64,000 bases of DNA from positions 434,001-498,000 of the forward strand of contig NHNW01000011.1 of NCBI GenBank assembly GCA_002786025.1, written 5' to 3'. Each line of letters starts with the position of its first letter. The first letter of the stretch is position 1. This document shows positions 32,492-43,428 of the stretch, one piece after another. The notes beneath the pieces are model-generated. The model was not told the origin of the DNA. It saw nothing but the letters and a program-made list of their open reading frames with translations, and did not search any database. Made by a program: the position numbers and the translations under genes. This DNA is from Zasmidium citrigriseum. Taxonomy: Eukaryota > Ascomycota > Dothideomycetes > Mycosphaerellales > Mycosphaerellaceae.

Positions 32492-34345
32492 ATGGAAGCC
32501 CGCAAGATCCCGGCGCGAAAAGACGATAGGCTGATCATCCACTTCGACTACGACTCCTTTTATGCCTCCGTCTTTACTTCGAAGAACCCTGCCTTGGCGA
32601 GCCTGCCGTTCGCCGTCCAGCAGAAACAGATCATAGTGACATGCAACTATGAGGCGCGTCGTCGCGGATTGCACAAGCTGCAGCTCGTCAAGGATGCGAA
32701 GCGAATCTGCCCCGAGGTGATCATTGAGTTGGGCGAGGACATCAGCAGGTTCAGAGATGCGAGTAAAGAGCTGTATGGGTTCATCAAGAGCTTCTCTTGG
32801 AATGATAAGATTGAGCGCCTGGGTTTCGATGAGGTGTGGATGGATGTCAGTGACATGGTCGAGTACAACATGGGCTGCCTGAATAGGAACAACCTGCAAG
32901 ACTCGTTCTTTCAAATGTCGAAGGACGATCCGACCATTGGCTTCCCATTCGATGCGACGAACATCGCGGGCCACTCTTATCCTAAAGAGTACCAGACCAG
33001 TGGGCAGGTGGACGATCTGACTTTACGTCTACGGCTGGGAAGTCATGTCGCGCTCTATCTGCGCCATCAACTGGAGCAGCAAAAAGGCTACACGTCTACA
33101 GTGGGCATTGCAACATCAAAGCTCCTCTCAAAGCTGGCAGGCAATCTCAACAAACCCAAGGGTCAAACGACTGTCATGCCGCCCTTGACGGGTACGGACG
33201 TCGAGCCAAGCAATGTCACCAAGTTTATGGATGATCATGAAATTGGAAAAGTGCCTGGCATAGGCTTCAAGCTGGCTCAGAAGCTGCGCGAATTCGTACT
33301 CCAACGACCTGCCGAGATTGATACTGGACTAGTCTACGGTGGCAGTAGGGAGCGAATTACGGTTGCCGACGTGCGCAATCACGCTGATGTCAACCCTGAG
33401 ATGTTGGAGAAGCTGCTTGGTGGACCCGGTTCTCCTCATGGTATCGGATACAAAGTCTGGTGTCTTCTCCACGGCGTTGATGATACTGAAGTCAGCTCCG
33501 CCAGGGCTGTCCCACGCCAAATCAGCATTGAGGATAGCTACATACGCCTCGATACCATGCCCGAAGTCACTAAGGAGCTGACGATTCTGGCGAAAAGCTT
33601 GCTCACTCGAATGCGAATCGACTTGCTTGGCAGCGACGATGATTTCGAGGACGGCACCGAAGATACCGCAGACGTGTCCAAGCCTTCATCCCTGAATGGC
33701 AAGAAATGGCTCGCACACCCCAAAACGCTTCGTCTGACAACTCGACCTCGGCAACCACTCCAGCCAGATGGCACACGCGTACGCTCTTTCAAGCGCATAT
33801 CTCATTCAGCACCACTGCCCAACTTCATCTTCAACCTAAACGAAAGCATCGACGGCTTGGCTGAGAAGCTAGTTAAGGAATCATTGATCAGCATGTTCCG
33901 CAAGCTTCATCCCGAGAAAGCAGGGTGGAACTTGAGCCTTGTCAATTTGGCAGTAACGAACATGGCAGAGGCTGCTGGCGAGAGCAAGACTGCCAATGGA
34001 CGTGATATATCCAGCATGTTCAGAAAGCAAGAGGATGTGCTCAAGGACTTTCGGGTTACTGATGTGAGTCCGCCGCCGCTGCCGGTGGTCAATGCCCACG
34101 CCGATGATCGCCAACAGCCGAACAAAGACGGTGTGGAGACTCGCGCAGAGGAGCCCTTGTCCGTCAAGAAAGGCATCGAGGAAGCAGAGAACGTCATGTT
34201 CGATGCAGAAGAAGATGACGAGGCTGGCTGGGATGAAGGCGACGGAGATGATAATATGGATGAGTGTTGTGGGGAGTGTGGACTTCGAATGCCTTCATTC
34301 GCCATGGTGGCTCACCAGCGCTTCCATACGCAGACTTCTGAATAG
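32492..34345 (+). CDS. Y-family DNA polymerase iota
   Basis: A single exon of 617 aa. Y-family polymerases copy past DNA lesions. The palm has the catalytic acids: D19 and D21 in HFDYDSFYASV, and D113-E114 in ERLGFDEVWMDV. The iota-type fingers are seen in AVQQKQIIVTCNYEARRRGL and VKDAKRICPEVIIELGEDISR. A long insertion (about 140-175) follows the palm acids. A helix-hairpin-helix-like thumb segment (GKVPGIGFKLAQKLREF) and the little finger (about 360-480) follow. The C-terminus ends in an acidic stretch and a C2H2 site, ECCGECGLRMPSF...HQRFH, matching a UBZ-type ubiquitin-binding zinc finger that would recruit it to ubiquitinated PCNA. It converges with mrpl16, with 93 bp between stops. Confidence 0.92.
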   Translation: MEARKIPARKDDRLIIHFDYDSFYASVFTSKNPALASLPFAVQQKQIIVTCNYEARRRGLHKLQLVKDAKRICPEVIIELGEDISRFRDASKELYGFIKSFSWNDKIERLGFDEVWMDVSDMVEYNMGCLNRNNLQDSFFQMSKDDPTIGFPFDATNIAGHSYPKEYQTSGQVDDLTLRLRLGSHVALYLRHQLEQQKGYTSTVGIATSKLLSKLAGNLNKPKGQTTVMPPLTGTDVEPSNVTKFMDDHEIGKVPGIGFKLAQKLREFVLQRPAEIDTGLVYGGSRERITVADVRNHADVNPEMLEKLLGGPGSPHGIGYKVWCLLHGVDDTEVSSARAVPRQISIEDSYIRLDTMPEVTKELTILAKSLLTRMRIDLLGSDDDFEDGTEDTADVSKPSSLNGKKWLAHPKTLRLTTRPRQPLQPDGTRVRSFKRISHSAPLPNFIFNLNESIDGLAEKLVKESLISMFRKLHPEKAGWNLSLVNLAVTNMAEAAGESKTANGRDISSMFRKQEDVLKDFRVTDVSPPPLPVVNAHADDRQQPNKDGVETRAEEPLSVKKGIEEAENVMFDAEEDDEAGWDEGDGDDNMDECCGECGLRMPSFAMVAHQRFHTQTSE

Positions 34346-34438
34346 TACAAGCCATGCCAGCTTGCTTTTCACTGTACATTGCTCTTTCGCTATGCTTTGT
34401 ATCGCGCTCTTGAACATCATCTTACACATCCCTACTCT

Positions 34439-35202
34439 TCACATAGGCGTCGTCGTCTCCGACGTCCTCTCCGCCGTACCCTGCAAACTCGGCGCCGGCA
34501 CCTTCCCCCTCGGCCTCCTCACCTGCTCCTCCACAACCCCCACACCAAGTTTCGTAATCCCCATAACCGGCGGATCCCCCTTCTTAACAAACTCCCAAAG
34601 CCCCGGTAACTTATTCCCCGCCAGCCTAAAAGCATCCTTAACAACCTGCTCATGCACCTCCCCCTTCAACTCAAACACCACCCTACTAACGCCCACCCTC
34701 GCAGCCCAATGATCAAAACTTCCCTTCCCCTTCCCCATCCTCTGATCATTCCCGCTCGTGTACACGCCGATATTCGCGCTCACCCGATGGTAAAGTCGAT
34801 ATTTCATGCCTCGTAATCTTTTCTTGATCGTTTCGTCGGCGATTTTTAGGTGTGCGGCGCTAATGCGCCGGTCGTGGTCTTTGAGGCGGATGCCGTAGTC
34901 GCCCCAGACGAGGGTGGTGCCTTTTGTGCTGCCGCCCGTGGGCATTTTGGGTTTTCCTTTGCGCGATTTGGAGGATTCGCCGGCTTTGGGGGCGAGCCAG
35001 TTCAGGTTTCGATGGGAGGAGGTGAAGGTGCGGGTTTGGGTTTGTTGGGCTTGGGAGCAGAGGGATTTGAGGGCGGTTTGGAGGCCTAGAGATTGTTAGT
35101 TGGTTAGAAAGAGGGTACATGTGAGGGAGGCGTACAGCATGCTCGGATTGTGAGGGAAGAGAGTAAGGAGGTTGGCGCGCTCGTTTTTGTGAGCGCTGCC
35201 AT
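34439..35202 (-). CDS. MRPL16: mitochondrial large-subunit ribosomal protein L16
   Basis: Two exons (35136-35202 and 34439-35085) with a 50-nt intron (GTACGC...CTCTAG) give 237 aa. The N-terminus MAALTKTSAPTSLLSSLTIRA is a mitochondrial presequence: basic, hydroxylated and without acids. The L16/L10e fold follows: MPTGGSTKGTTLVWGDYGIR, HDRRISAAHLKIADETIKKR, then GVYTSGNDQRMGKGKGSFDHW, close to bacterial uL16 motifs that contact the peptidyl-transferase centre. The C-terminal 40 residues are a fungal extension. The start ATG at 35202 is the only one giving both presequence and phase. Confidence 0.95.
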
Positions 35203-35497
35203 GTTGAAGCGCTTGAAACTTATTGCTCTTCCAGTGTTGCGATGGACGAGGCAACAATGTTCCTTCGACGTTGCAGCAAAAGGGCAGTCGGAACAAATGA
35301 GATTGGATGAAGTTGTTCAAGCTCTCTTCCATCGGCGAAGCCAGAGAATCGACCATTGAAGTCGGCTCTTCCCGCAGCCCCAGCCAAATACTCACTGGAA
35401 TTTGATTGAGCTTTTGATGAGAGAGCCCCCTGATATCAAGACAGTATTGAAAGCGTGAGGCATTGAATTCATTCCGTCTCTCATGAGAGTCTCTAAT

Positions 35498-36778
35498 CTA
35501 ATCAAACGGCACCCTCCTCAACCCACCAGAACCCCCCTTCTTCTGCGCCTCCTGCCTCGCCCCAACAGCACTAGGCACCTTAATCCCACAACAATCACCC
35601 CAACTATTCGCACTATGAACATGCTTCATCCCATCCACCGTAACCTCCACCTCACCCACATCATCCTCTCCAACCCTTTCCTCAGCGTCCTCGCTCATCT
35701 CCTCCGTAGCAGGGAGCAGAGACCCAAACAAAAAGTGCTGTGCGACAGGCAACTTGCCCAAGACTTCTGCAAGGAACATCTTTCGCATGCCACCCTCGAC
35801 TTTCGCCCAGGACTTCGCGGAGGAGATGTCGTCTAGCATGGGGGAGTGCCATCGGAGACCTTGGACGGTTTTGGTTGAGTTGACCCAGGAGATTTGGTCG
35901 AGGTATAGGTAGTCTTTACTGCACTCCTCGACGATCAAGTCGTTATGTATGCTAAGCGGCCGGATATGTTTGTGATTCACAAGCTGACTCGCGCCGAACA
36001 AGAACGGTAGGAATTGATAGTCGTCCAGTCCCCAGACTCCATGGGATCCAGCAGGTTCCAGATAATACGTGCTCTGCACATCCCGCATGACTTTCAAGTA
36101 TCGTGGGAAGACCAGCAGAGCAACCGCCGGGAAGTTGTCGTCCTTGATGATAGACAGCTGCCGGAGACACAGCAGCCATAGCACAAAGTTCAACTCATGC
36201 CCACTCCCATAGTCTATCCTCGATCCATTCCCAAACGCATTCGCAAGATATGTGCCTACTTCCTCCTGTGCCTCTTGATCTTTCACTCCGAGGTCCTCAT
36301 GCCACGAAGGCAACGCACTCTCAACCGAAGCCAGGAAATCGCGGAAAGCCGGATTCCCAAATCTCGAACCCGTATCTAGAGCCGGATGTTGCTTGAGTAT
36401 AGCATCCGCCTCATCCAAAACAGCAAGTAAAGCCACAATCGCTGGATCCCGCACAGCCGGCGATTTCGCTACACTCGAGATAGTCGTATCGCGGATCGAG
36501 TCGGAGAGGGTAAAGACAAAGCTGACGATGAGGTTGTGTGTCGGTGAGGCGGTGAAGAGTTCATGATCGCGTTCAGAAAGGATTCTTCTACTCGGTTTGT
36601 AGAACTTGTGGCCCTCGAGACTTGGGACGGCGGGGAGCGCTGGTGTCGGTGGAGGGGGATTCGAAGGCGCTTCTTCTGCTTGCGGGCGGCGGCGGGGCGT
36701 GAGTTTGGGGAGTTTCTTGGAGAGATCGGGTGGGTTTGTCGGGATTTGTGAGTCGGGGAGAGGAACTGCGGTCGGCAT
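35498..36778 (-). CDS. PP2A phosphatase activator, PTPA family (Rrd1/Rrd2-type prolyl isomerase)
   Basis: A single exon of 426 aa. PTPA/Rrd proteins activate PP2A-type phosphatases and act as peptidyl-prolyl isomerases. Family signatures are YGSGHELNFVLWLLCLRQL, LEPAGSHGVWGLDDYQFLPF, LFGASQLVNHKHIRP and DYLYLDQISWVNSTK. The first 65 residues are a Pro-rich disordered extension. After the fold (about residue 350) there is an acidic segment (EEMSEDAEERVGEDDVGEVEV) and a conserved-looking end, WGDCCGIKVPSAVGARQE. The long tail points to the Rrd1-type paralogue rather than Rrd2, but I am not certain. It is divergent from the F-box-like gene across only 146 bp, so the two share a promoter. Confidence 0.93.
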   Translation of the reverse strand: MPTAVPLPDSQIPTNPPDLSKKLPKLTPRRRPQAEEAPSNPPPPTPALPAVPSLEGHKFYKPSRRILSERDHELFTASPTHNLIVSFVFTLSDSIRDTTISSVAKSPAVRDPAIVALLAVLDEADAILKQHPALDTGSRFGNPAFRDFLASVESALPSWHEDLGVKDQEAQEEVGTYLANAFGNGSRIDYGSGHELNFVLWLLCLRQLSIIKDDNFPAVALLVFPRYLKVMRDVQSTYYLEPAGSHGVWGLDDYQFLPFLFGASQLVNHKHIRPLSIHNDLIVEECSKDYLYLDQISWVNSTKTVQGLRWHSPMLDDISSAKSWAKVEGGMRKMFLAEVLGKLPVAQHFLFGSLLPATEEMSEDAEERVGEDDVGEVEVTVDGMKHVHSANSWGDCCGIKVPSAVGARQEAQKKGGSGGLRRVPFD

Positions 36779-36924
36779 GTTGTGTGACTCAAGGTCTAGT
36801 GTAGTGGAATTCGGGTGCCTGAATGTTGTTGTCGAAGGAGGGAACTATTTGAAAGCAAGAAGACCTCCAGCTCAAGTCAACTGCCCCTCCATCCCAGTCC
36901 ACCACCAACGCCGCCACCAAAACA

Positions 36925-37494
36925 ATGGCAACCCTCCTAACCCTCCCAAAAGAACTCCGCACCCAAATCTACCTCAACCTCTTCAACCAACCTCAACAAC
37001 CCTACAAGATCTACCCTCCCGAACCTCCACTGCTCCTGGTCAACCACGCCATCAGGACCGATGCCCTCCCTTCCTTCTACGCCTCGAACCCCCTCACAAT
37101 CCACGCAACAATCGACCGCAACTCCTACAACAAAATCCACATCCGCTACCACCCTTGGTATCATGACCTCCCACCCTCTCGCCTTCAATACATCAAAACC
37201 ATCAAACTCCGGTTCGATTTTCTGGAACGATACTTTGGCGAAGTCGTGATGATATACTTTGATATCATTTTGAAGAAGCATTCTGGTTACGAGATTCGAC
37301 ATTCGTTTGCTGAGGGCTGGTGGAGAGATCCGCGGCGAAAGGGCGATCCGGCGGATTGTGAGGAGGTCATTATCATTTTACGGCGGCATTTCGAGACGAC
37401 GTTGGACGCTGCAGAGGTTGGGCCGGAGGGAATTGAGTTGTCTGCGGAAGGGTTGGATCGATTGCTGGAGATAGACCCAGATTCGTTGCCGTGA
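36925..37494 (+). CDS. F-box/2EXR-like fungal protein
   Basis: A single exon of 189 aa. It opens with LLTLPKELRTQIYLNLF, an F-box-like helix pair, followed by LLLVNHAIRTDALPSFYASNPL, the layout of the many fungal 2EXR/F-box-like proteins. The rest, including IKTIKLRFDF, is the usual beta/alpha remainder. Function unknown; such proteins may be substrate receptors of SCF ubiquitin ligases. It starts 146 bp from the divergent PTPA gene. Codon bias differs inside the gene: the first half is very C-ending (CTC, ACC, AAC) while the second half uses more G-ending codons. Confidence 0.75.
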   Translation: MATLLTLPKELRTQIYLNLFNQPQQPYKIYPPEPPLLLVNHAIRTDALPSFYASNPLTIHATIDRNSYNKIHIRYHPWYHDLPPSRLQYIKTIKLRFDFLERYFGEVVMIYFDIILKKHSGYEIRHSFAEGWWRDPRRKGDPADCEEVIIILRRHFETTLDAAEVGPEGIELSAEGLDRLLEIDPDSLP

Positions 37495-37732
37495 GCATGG
37501 AACAGTAAATCGTTCTTGAAATCATTCAAGGCATATTGCAGCCGTCATGACTGGTATGTTATACATGTCAATATTCTTATCTTTAAAGCCTCCAAATATC
37601 ATCCACATGCATCAAAAAATCCCACATCGTACCGTTCATCCGTTGTTGGTATACGCCATAGATCGCCAAACATATATGCCAAGAACGCTTTTCAGAATCG
37701 TAAAATCTTCAACAATGGAAAACTCCCACACC

Positions 37733-39578
37733 TCAACGCTTTTCTGGATGCCGTGTATCAGGGGTCGGTAGCTCCTGGATTTCACTGCCCGCCATCTCAT
37801 AGACGGGAGTGCTGCCGTGCATCTCTGCCGGCACGCCCTTATTGGGTCCGTAAAACTCCCCTCCGTCCATTTCTGAATACCCGTGTTTGTTGGGGTCCAT
37901 CTTGTACGGACTGTCCATCTCCTGTGGGAAGGGCTTCTGCGTGGAGTTGAGCTCGTGGATCTCGCCGCCTCCAAGCTCGCCTCCGATGGGTTGCGAGATG
38001 AAGGGTTTGCCTTCGTTGTTGGAATCCTGGCTCGACTTGCCAGCGCCTGCGGCAGCACTGTTCGCTTCCAGCTCTGCGAGTCGTTTCTTCTCGGTTTGCT
38101 TCCTCCGGCGGAAGAACCAGATGAGGGCACCTGCGATAATGATTGCGCCCACGACACCGCCAACAACACCTCCTGCGATGGCTCCAGTGTTGGACGATGA
38201 ATCGCCACTATTTGCGGCATTGGTCTCGTTGGCGCGCAGAATGCTCTTGATGCTCGAAGTTGCAACTTTATCGCTGTCCCATATGCAAGGCGCGACAGTG
38301 AAGTTTCTGTTGTCGTAGTCGGTGATCAAATAAGCCTCCTGGAGGAAGGTACGCCCCAAGGTGTACTGCGTGTCGTTCGCCGCTCTCTTTAATGGGAAGT
38401 ACATCGAGGTGTTGGGGTTCTGCACGTTGGGAAAGGCCACGGTTAGATCGAAGGCGCTGTAAGGCAAAACGATATCCACGGTCGATCCTCCAGTGCTCTC
38501 CGTTGCCAGTGTGAAAGTGACATTGGCATTTTGAGCCTGTAGGGTATCGTGGAGCGAGGAGTTAACCAAATAGAACTGCGATGAATTGTCGTAGGTCAAC
38601 CCAAAGGCTTGTTCGAACGCCGTGCAGGCGCTTTCCGGGAGCCAGAGCGGACCGACAGTAGAATCGATCATAATACTGATTGCACCGTCCGGCAAAAGAT
38701 TGGATGGCGACCCAGCGTCCGTTGTGATGGCCTGGAGATACGGAAGGATATCTCTGTTGATGTCCCCGGCCAAGCCCATGGAGATGTTCTTGGTGCCATC
38801 GAATCGGTTCTCGTCGTAGCCACCCAGGACCAGAGATCCAAACACTTTGCTCAATCGGTACTGATTTCCAGCAGTGTATCCGTACGTTAGCGAGGGAATA
38901 GTGTTGTTGTTCACCAGCTGCGACATGAACGAAGGCTGCGGATCGTTTTGTGTGCTGAAGTTCGCAGAGTCGGGTCTGAGACCGAATGCGCCCACCCAGT
39001 AGATCGAGCTGGCGAGGTTGAAGATGGTCGAGTGCTCGACTGAAGGACCTCCAGAGCCTTGCCATCCCAGCGTGACCGTGTCGAACCCGGCATCCGAAGT
39101 GGTGTCCTGTCCGAGATTCTGTTCGATGCCTAGGTTGAATTTGCTATTAGGTACCCATGTCAAGGACTCGTTCGGTAGGAAGAATTGCCCTCTTAGATCT
39201 GGGCAATTGCTCGGATAGTATGCTGGACAGCCATCGGAGCCGACTGTTATGATGGTGTTTGCTTGGGTACTGATTAAAGCGCGCACATTCTGCGCCTGCG
39301 TGCCGACTTGCAATGGGAAGGACGACCACGGACCGTCTGTCACACCAGCTTGTCAGCATACTCTCACCATCCACACGTTTTCCCGATCATTCCTCACCGT
39401 TTCCATCCCAGTATTGACTCGGCGCAATCTCTATCGCGGCGGGGATTGTGGTGGTGTTCGCGTCTGCTCTTGCGGATAATCTTTGCGCATTTCGTAACGA
39501 AGGTAGTGACCAGGCGGAAGCGAGTGGGAGTAGAGCGAGCGTGAGGGCGGCAGGGCGAATGCCCGCGCGTGATCCCAT
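37733..39578 (-). CDS. aspartic-protease-like plasma-membrane protein, catalytic Asp lost
   Basis: Two exons (39398-39578 and 37733-39336) with a 61-nt intron (GTGAGG...GTGACAG) give 594 aa. A signal peptide (MGSRAGIRPAALTLALLPLASAW) is followed by a two-lobed pepsin-like domain (about 45-420). Where active A1 proteases have DTG, lobe 1 has S83-T84-Q85 in ALISTQANTIITV. Lobe 2 has MIDSTVGPLWLP, keeping one Asp but as DST. FGSLVLGGYDENRF is the normal flap-end landmark. Then come a stalk, one TM helix (about 445-468, GAIAGGVVGGVVGAIIIAG), a basic FRRRK stop and a 120-residue cytosolic tail. A dead protease with a cytosolic tail suggests binding or sensing at the cell surface (inference). Several N-glycosylation sites are present. 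Confidence 0.88.
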
Positions 39579-40927
39579 GGCGGGAGATGGGCGACTGTCG
39601 CAGTGGGCAAGTGGGCAAGAGGTGTGGTGGGCAAGAGGGGCGAGCGATTCGGGGATCGGCGAGGATATCAATGGGCGATTGGGTGCAGGGCCACTCAGAG
39701 GTCAATGGGCATGATGCCTGTCTATCGCGTCTATAGCAGAGCAAAGAAGGACGAACAGAGAAGGCAGGTAGGGACCGGGTGGTAGCAGTGGAGGCTTGGG
39801 GCGCTTGTGGCAGCATTTCCCGGTCGTGTCGTCTCTGGACCTCGAGCGCTTAGTTAGCACCGTCTTCAGCTCGGCACATCCTTCGCCATCAGCACCATCC
39901 CCATCCGGGCACAGGTCAACGGTCCATGATGCGCAGGGACCCAGCCCACGCGAGGCACGGCAGGATGAGAGGATGGCTTCTGGAAGAATTTCTGGTGCTG
40001 CCTCTCTTTGCTCTTGACCGACTCTCTCCACAAGATGTTTTCTCTTCTTTGTTGGATATCAAGCCTCTGCCACCTCAGTAGCCGCCACGCCGTATCTGGG
40101 TTGCCCGGGTCTCGCAGTCAGTCGGCGGCTATATTTGGCTCGCTTGAGACGATGATGAAGGCTGTTCAAACTCTATCTGTCTCGCGGCTTTCGCTTGCCT
40201 CCGTCAGCTCCAACACCACCACCCGAACTTCACTCTTTGTTCCCAATTCCTGGACGAGCGAGCTGCCTGTGCTCAACACCGCCATTGCACATGCACAACT
40301 TGCACTTATGTACTATTGACCGGAGACAACTCACGGACTGTCTATCACTACGGCTCGTCAACTGAGCGTAGCCCATTTCTGACATCCGGGCGACATTGCC
40401 TTCTTCAGGCGACCCGCGCCAACAACGGCCGATCGTCGTGCTCATCCTCTCAGCCCCAGAAGCTTTCCATTCAAACCTCCGACTCGTGGGAATCTTCCAT
40501 CTGCATCTCATCAAGCGAGTGCTTGCAAAGATCTTGTGCAGTCAGCCACTCTTTCGATGGATGCTCTCAACTCCACTCCAACATACAACAAGGCTTTGTA
40601 TCCGGACCAGTCCTGCAGCAATCGAACACTCGATATCTACAACTCGTCATACGCAATGATGTGAGATGCTCCAGCTCGCTGCCGACGGCTCAAGATTGGT
40701 GGTGCACGTTCTCTCGTCACCCCTGCTGCCCTCTCTGCTACCCTCTAGTTCAAGACCACCGTTGACGTCTGCTGGACGCCTTGAAAAGCATAACTTCCCT
40801 GAGCCTCGCTACTTGTAGGTGTATCTACTTTCCTTGCTCGTCAAAAAGCTCGACGCGTCTCTTGTTGGGCGTCTCCTTGCCCTTTGCATTCGTTTTCTGC
40901 TGCATTTCTTGAGGCAACGACGACACG
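39579..40927. other. intergenic region with possible 5' exons of the next gene
   Basis: 1.3 kb. The segment 40500-40665 contains a frame with protein-like content (DALNSTPTYNKALYPDQSCS ... LDIYNSSYAM) that ends at a GTGAGA donor-like site. It may be a 5' exon or a relic of the downstream family. The gene model below does not need it. Confidence 0.35.
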
Positions 40928-43079
40928 ATGTTTTGCAGGATATCGCTCTTTCTGGCCTGCTCGTCACTGGCTTGGTCCAGTCCGCATTTCGAGTATCGAC
41001 CTATTGGCTCGAGAGGTATGTTCTGCACGTGCTGATATCTCACACATGGGAGCCGATCAACGTTCAATCAACGTTGCATCGACAAGGGAGTCTCACTCCG
41101 TATCTTGTTACAAGCCCTGTGAGACAGTACAACTGTGAGGAGCATTGCTGACTGGTTCAAGATTACAAAAATGTCACCACCTCCAAGCCCTCGACCACCG
41201 AGACGGGCTCAATGTCCCTGATCACATCGACCAATGTCCTCAACCTATCTTCATTCTGCGAAGCCCAAAAAAGCAGCTACATTTCAGCCTACAACCCAAC
41301 TGGCCAGCTCACTACGTCGACTGTCACAGACTACCAAGGCTTCGACGACACTGGCGATCAGACGGGATCAGTCGTATCGCAGACTTACTCAACACGTACC
41401 ATCACTTGTGAGTTCGGCTTCTTCTCAAGAAATCACTCGGCTCTGACTCGTTTTCTCCAGTCACCAAAGAAGGTTATGTTGCCTACCAGAACGGAGGAGC
41501 CAAGCCTCCCTGTTGTCAGACCTGCCGAATGAGCGCTGGAACGATCCAATTCTACTGGTGGCCGGGCCTTGCAACTGCTACTCACAGCATGACTGACTCC
41601 GCCAACGCTCCAATGACTTCAGTAGCTCCAAACGGCTTCGTGTTCACGTCGCCTTCGGTCTACATGGCATTTAGTCAGCTTGGCGCAAAGAACTGGTGCT
41701 CGACTGTCGGAGATGTATGGTACAACACCACCATCGGTTTTCATCCCGATGAGATGACAACGATCAATGCATACACCACCACTTATTCGAGCTATCGCCT
41801 GACGACCGAGGATGGCGAGGTTGAGTCAGAATTCATCACCGCAACCGGCACCAGACCGCCCCCAAGGTGAGTAGAGAAACAGATTGAAGCAAATGTTGCG
41901 AGGGCCACATGTTGACCTCATTCCAGCAAACTCAAGTACGCAGACCTCACGCAGAACTGCTCGAGCGTCTCTGGATACGTCTACTTTCCGGACGACCCTC
42001 AAAACGACATTATGGGTTCTTTCGAGCAAGACCCTTGTCATCCCATTATTCAGCTCCCGGATTCTCTCATCAACATGCAACAGGCCTGGGCAGACAATCA
42101 CTGCGAGGCTGGGGAAGGAGCTGGCGCCTACGATCCACCTCAGGCGTTGACTGCAGCGGAGGCTGAAGCGTTACCCACATTACCTGGTCAGGCTCAGCCA
42201 GGCAGTACGAGTTCTCCTAGCAGCGCCCCTGTCACCTCCACCTTCACTGCTCAGCCTGACACGGAGCCTACGAGCTCTGCCGACTCGAGCTCTTCCGCAG
42301 TAGCATCGGAGACGACGTCCATTATTGGCGGAGGATCGAGCTCCCAGAGCCAAACAGTCTTTCCATCACCTGTTGTTGCATCCACGGCCTCTGCACTTGA
42401 CGGCGCATCACGCAGTGACGGCCCAACTCTTCAGTCGCCAGATGTTCAGCATTCAGCCAGCGAGCTCAATGTCCCGTCGAGCACAGCAAACGACCTCACT
42501 GTCACCAGTGTCGAAGAGCAGACCTCCAGCTCCCAACAAGTCCGCCCTCAGATGCCCCAGATCGAGTCTTCTCAAGCCGGGCTGAGCGTTCCCGGCAACA
42601 ACGGACCTTCGGAGGGCAACGGCGCAACATATACCGTCAATCCCGCCTCGACCTATACTCTGATCCAGGAGACAACCATGGAGGGCGGCCAAGTCAGCCT
42701 CGCGACCTATACCACGAATGCCCTTCCCCAGCCAGTGCAGACTGCTGGAGGCTCACCGGTGCCTTACACTGTCCTCCAAGAAACGACAATGGCAAATGGT
42801 GAGGCTACGGTTGTCTCTACCGTCATCTCAATGGCCGCTCCACCAGCCAGCGCAGCTGATGTTGCAATGACCAGCAGTGTCGACATTGGAAATTACATCA
42901 TGAGCGCAATCGGACAGAACGAGACGCGCAGCAGTACAGTGCCTTCGGGAAGTTCTACCTCGACGAGCCCGTGGGTCAATGGACATGAGACGCCCGCTAC
43001 TTACACTGGAGATGCAGCAGCCGTCAAGACAGGAGCAGGCCTGACGTTCTGCATGTTGATGATGCTCGCAGCGATATGA
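40928..43079 (+). CDS. secreted, Ser/Thr-rich, GPI-type cell-surface protein
   Basis: Four exons (40928-41015, 41162-41407, 41461-41866, 41927-43079) give 630 aa. Introns are 146, 53 and 60 nt, all with GTATGT/GTGAGT donors. Exon 1 encodes a signal peptide, MFCRISLFLACSSLAWSSP. Residues 30-330 form an ordered extracellular domain with KPPCCQTCRMSAGTIQFYWW, FTSPSVYMAF and a C-terminal CHPIIQLPDSLINMQQ block, plus several N-glycosylation sites. I know this as a recurrent ascomycete domain without assigned function. Residues 350-610 are a Ser/Thr stalk containing two related units: YTLIQETTMEGGQVSLATYT and YTVLQETTMANGEATVVST. The C-terminus (GAGLTFCMLMMLAAI) is a hydrophobic GPI-attachment signal. 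Additional upstream exons are possible. Confidence 0.75.
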
Positions 43080-43428
43080 AAAGTACGCGGCAATTCACGT
43101 AATCTAATGTTTATACTTGACAAGACAAGAAAATATCCACGGACTCAAGCTTTTGCTCCGCTGTCATCATCGCCGTGGTAGCCGATGTTACGCAACATGC
43201 CTCCCTGCCAAATCCTTTGAGGCATAATATGCGAGTGAGCGACTTCCGTTCCTGCCCTATTTTACTGCAGCTGAATCCAACAGAATTGCCTATTAGAGCA
43301 GGAGCTTGAACTCTGTCCTGGCCTTCGAATGTCTTTAAGTTGACTTCTCGACATCTTCCTACTTCTTCCAATTCATCATTTCACCATCCGATTATTATTT
43401 CAACGCCACGAAAATCCATCAATACAAG
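43080..43428. other. short intergenic region
   Basis: 349 bp between two plus-strand genes, with a T/C-rich leader near 43360-43425 before the NmrA-like ATG. No gene seen. Confidence 0.5.

Noticed and set aside
31654..32538. 294-codon minus-strand frame
   Set aside because: Overlaps the promoter and first codons of the polymerase iota gene on the other strand; shadow-like composition and no motif.
40819..41151. 111-codon hydrophobic frame
   Set aside because: It is out of frame with the signal-peptide exon (40928) that splices cleanly to the ordered domain; best explained as leader and intron sequence.
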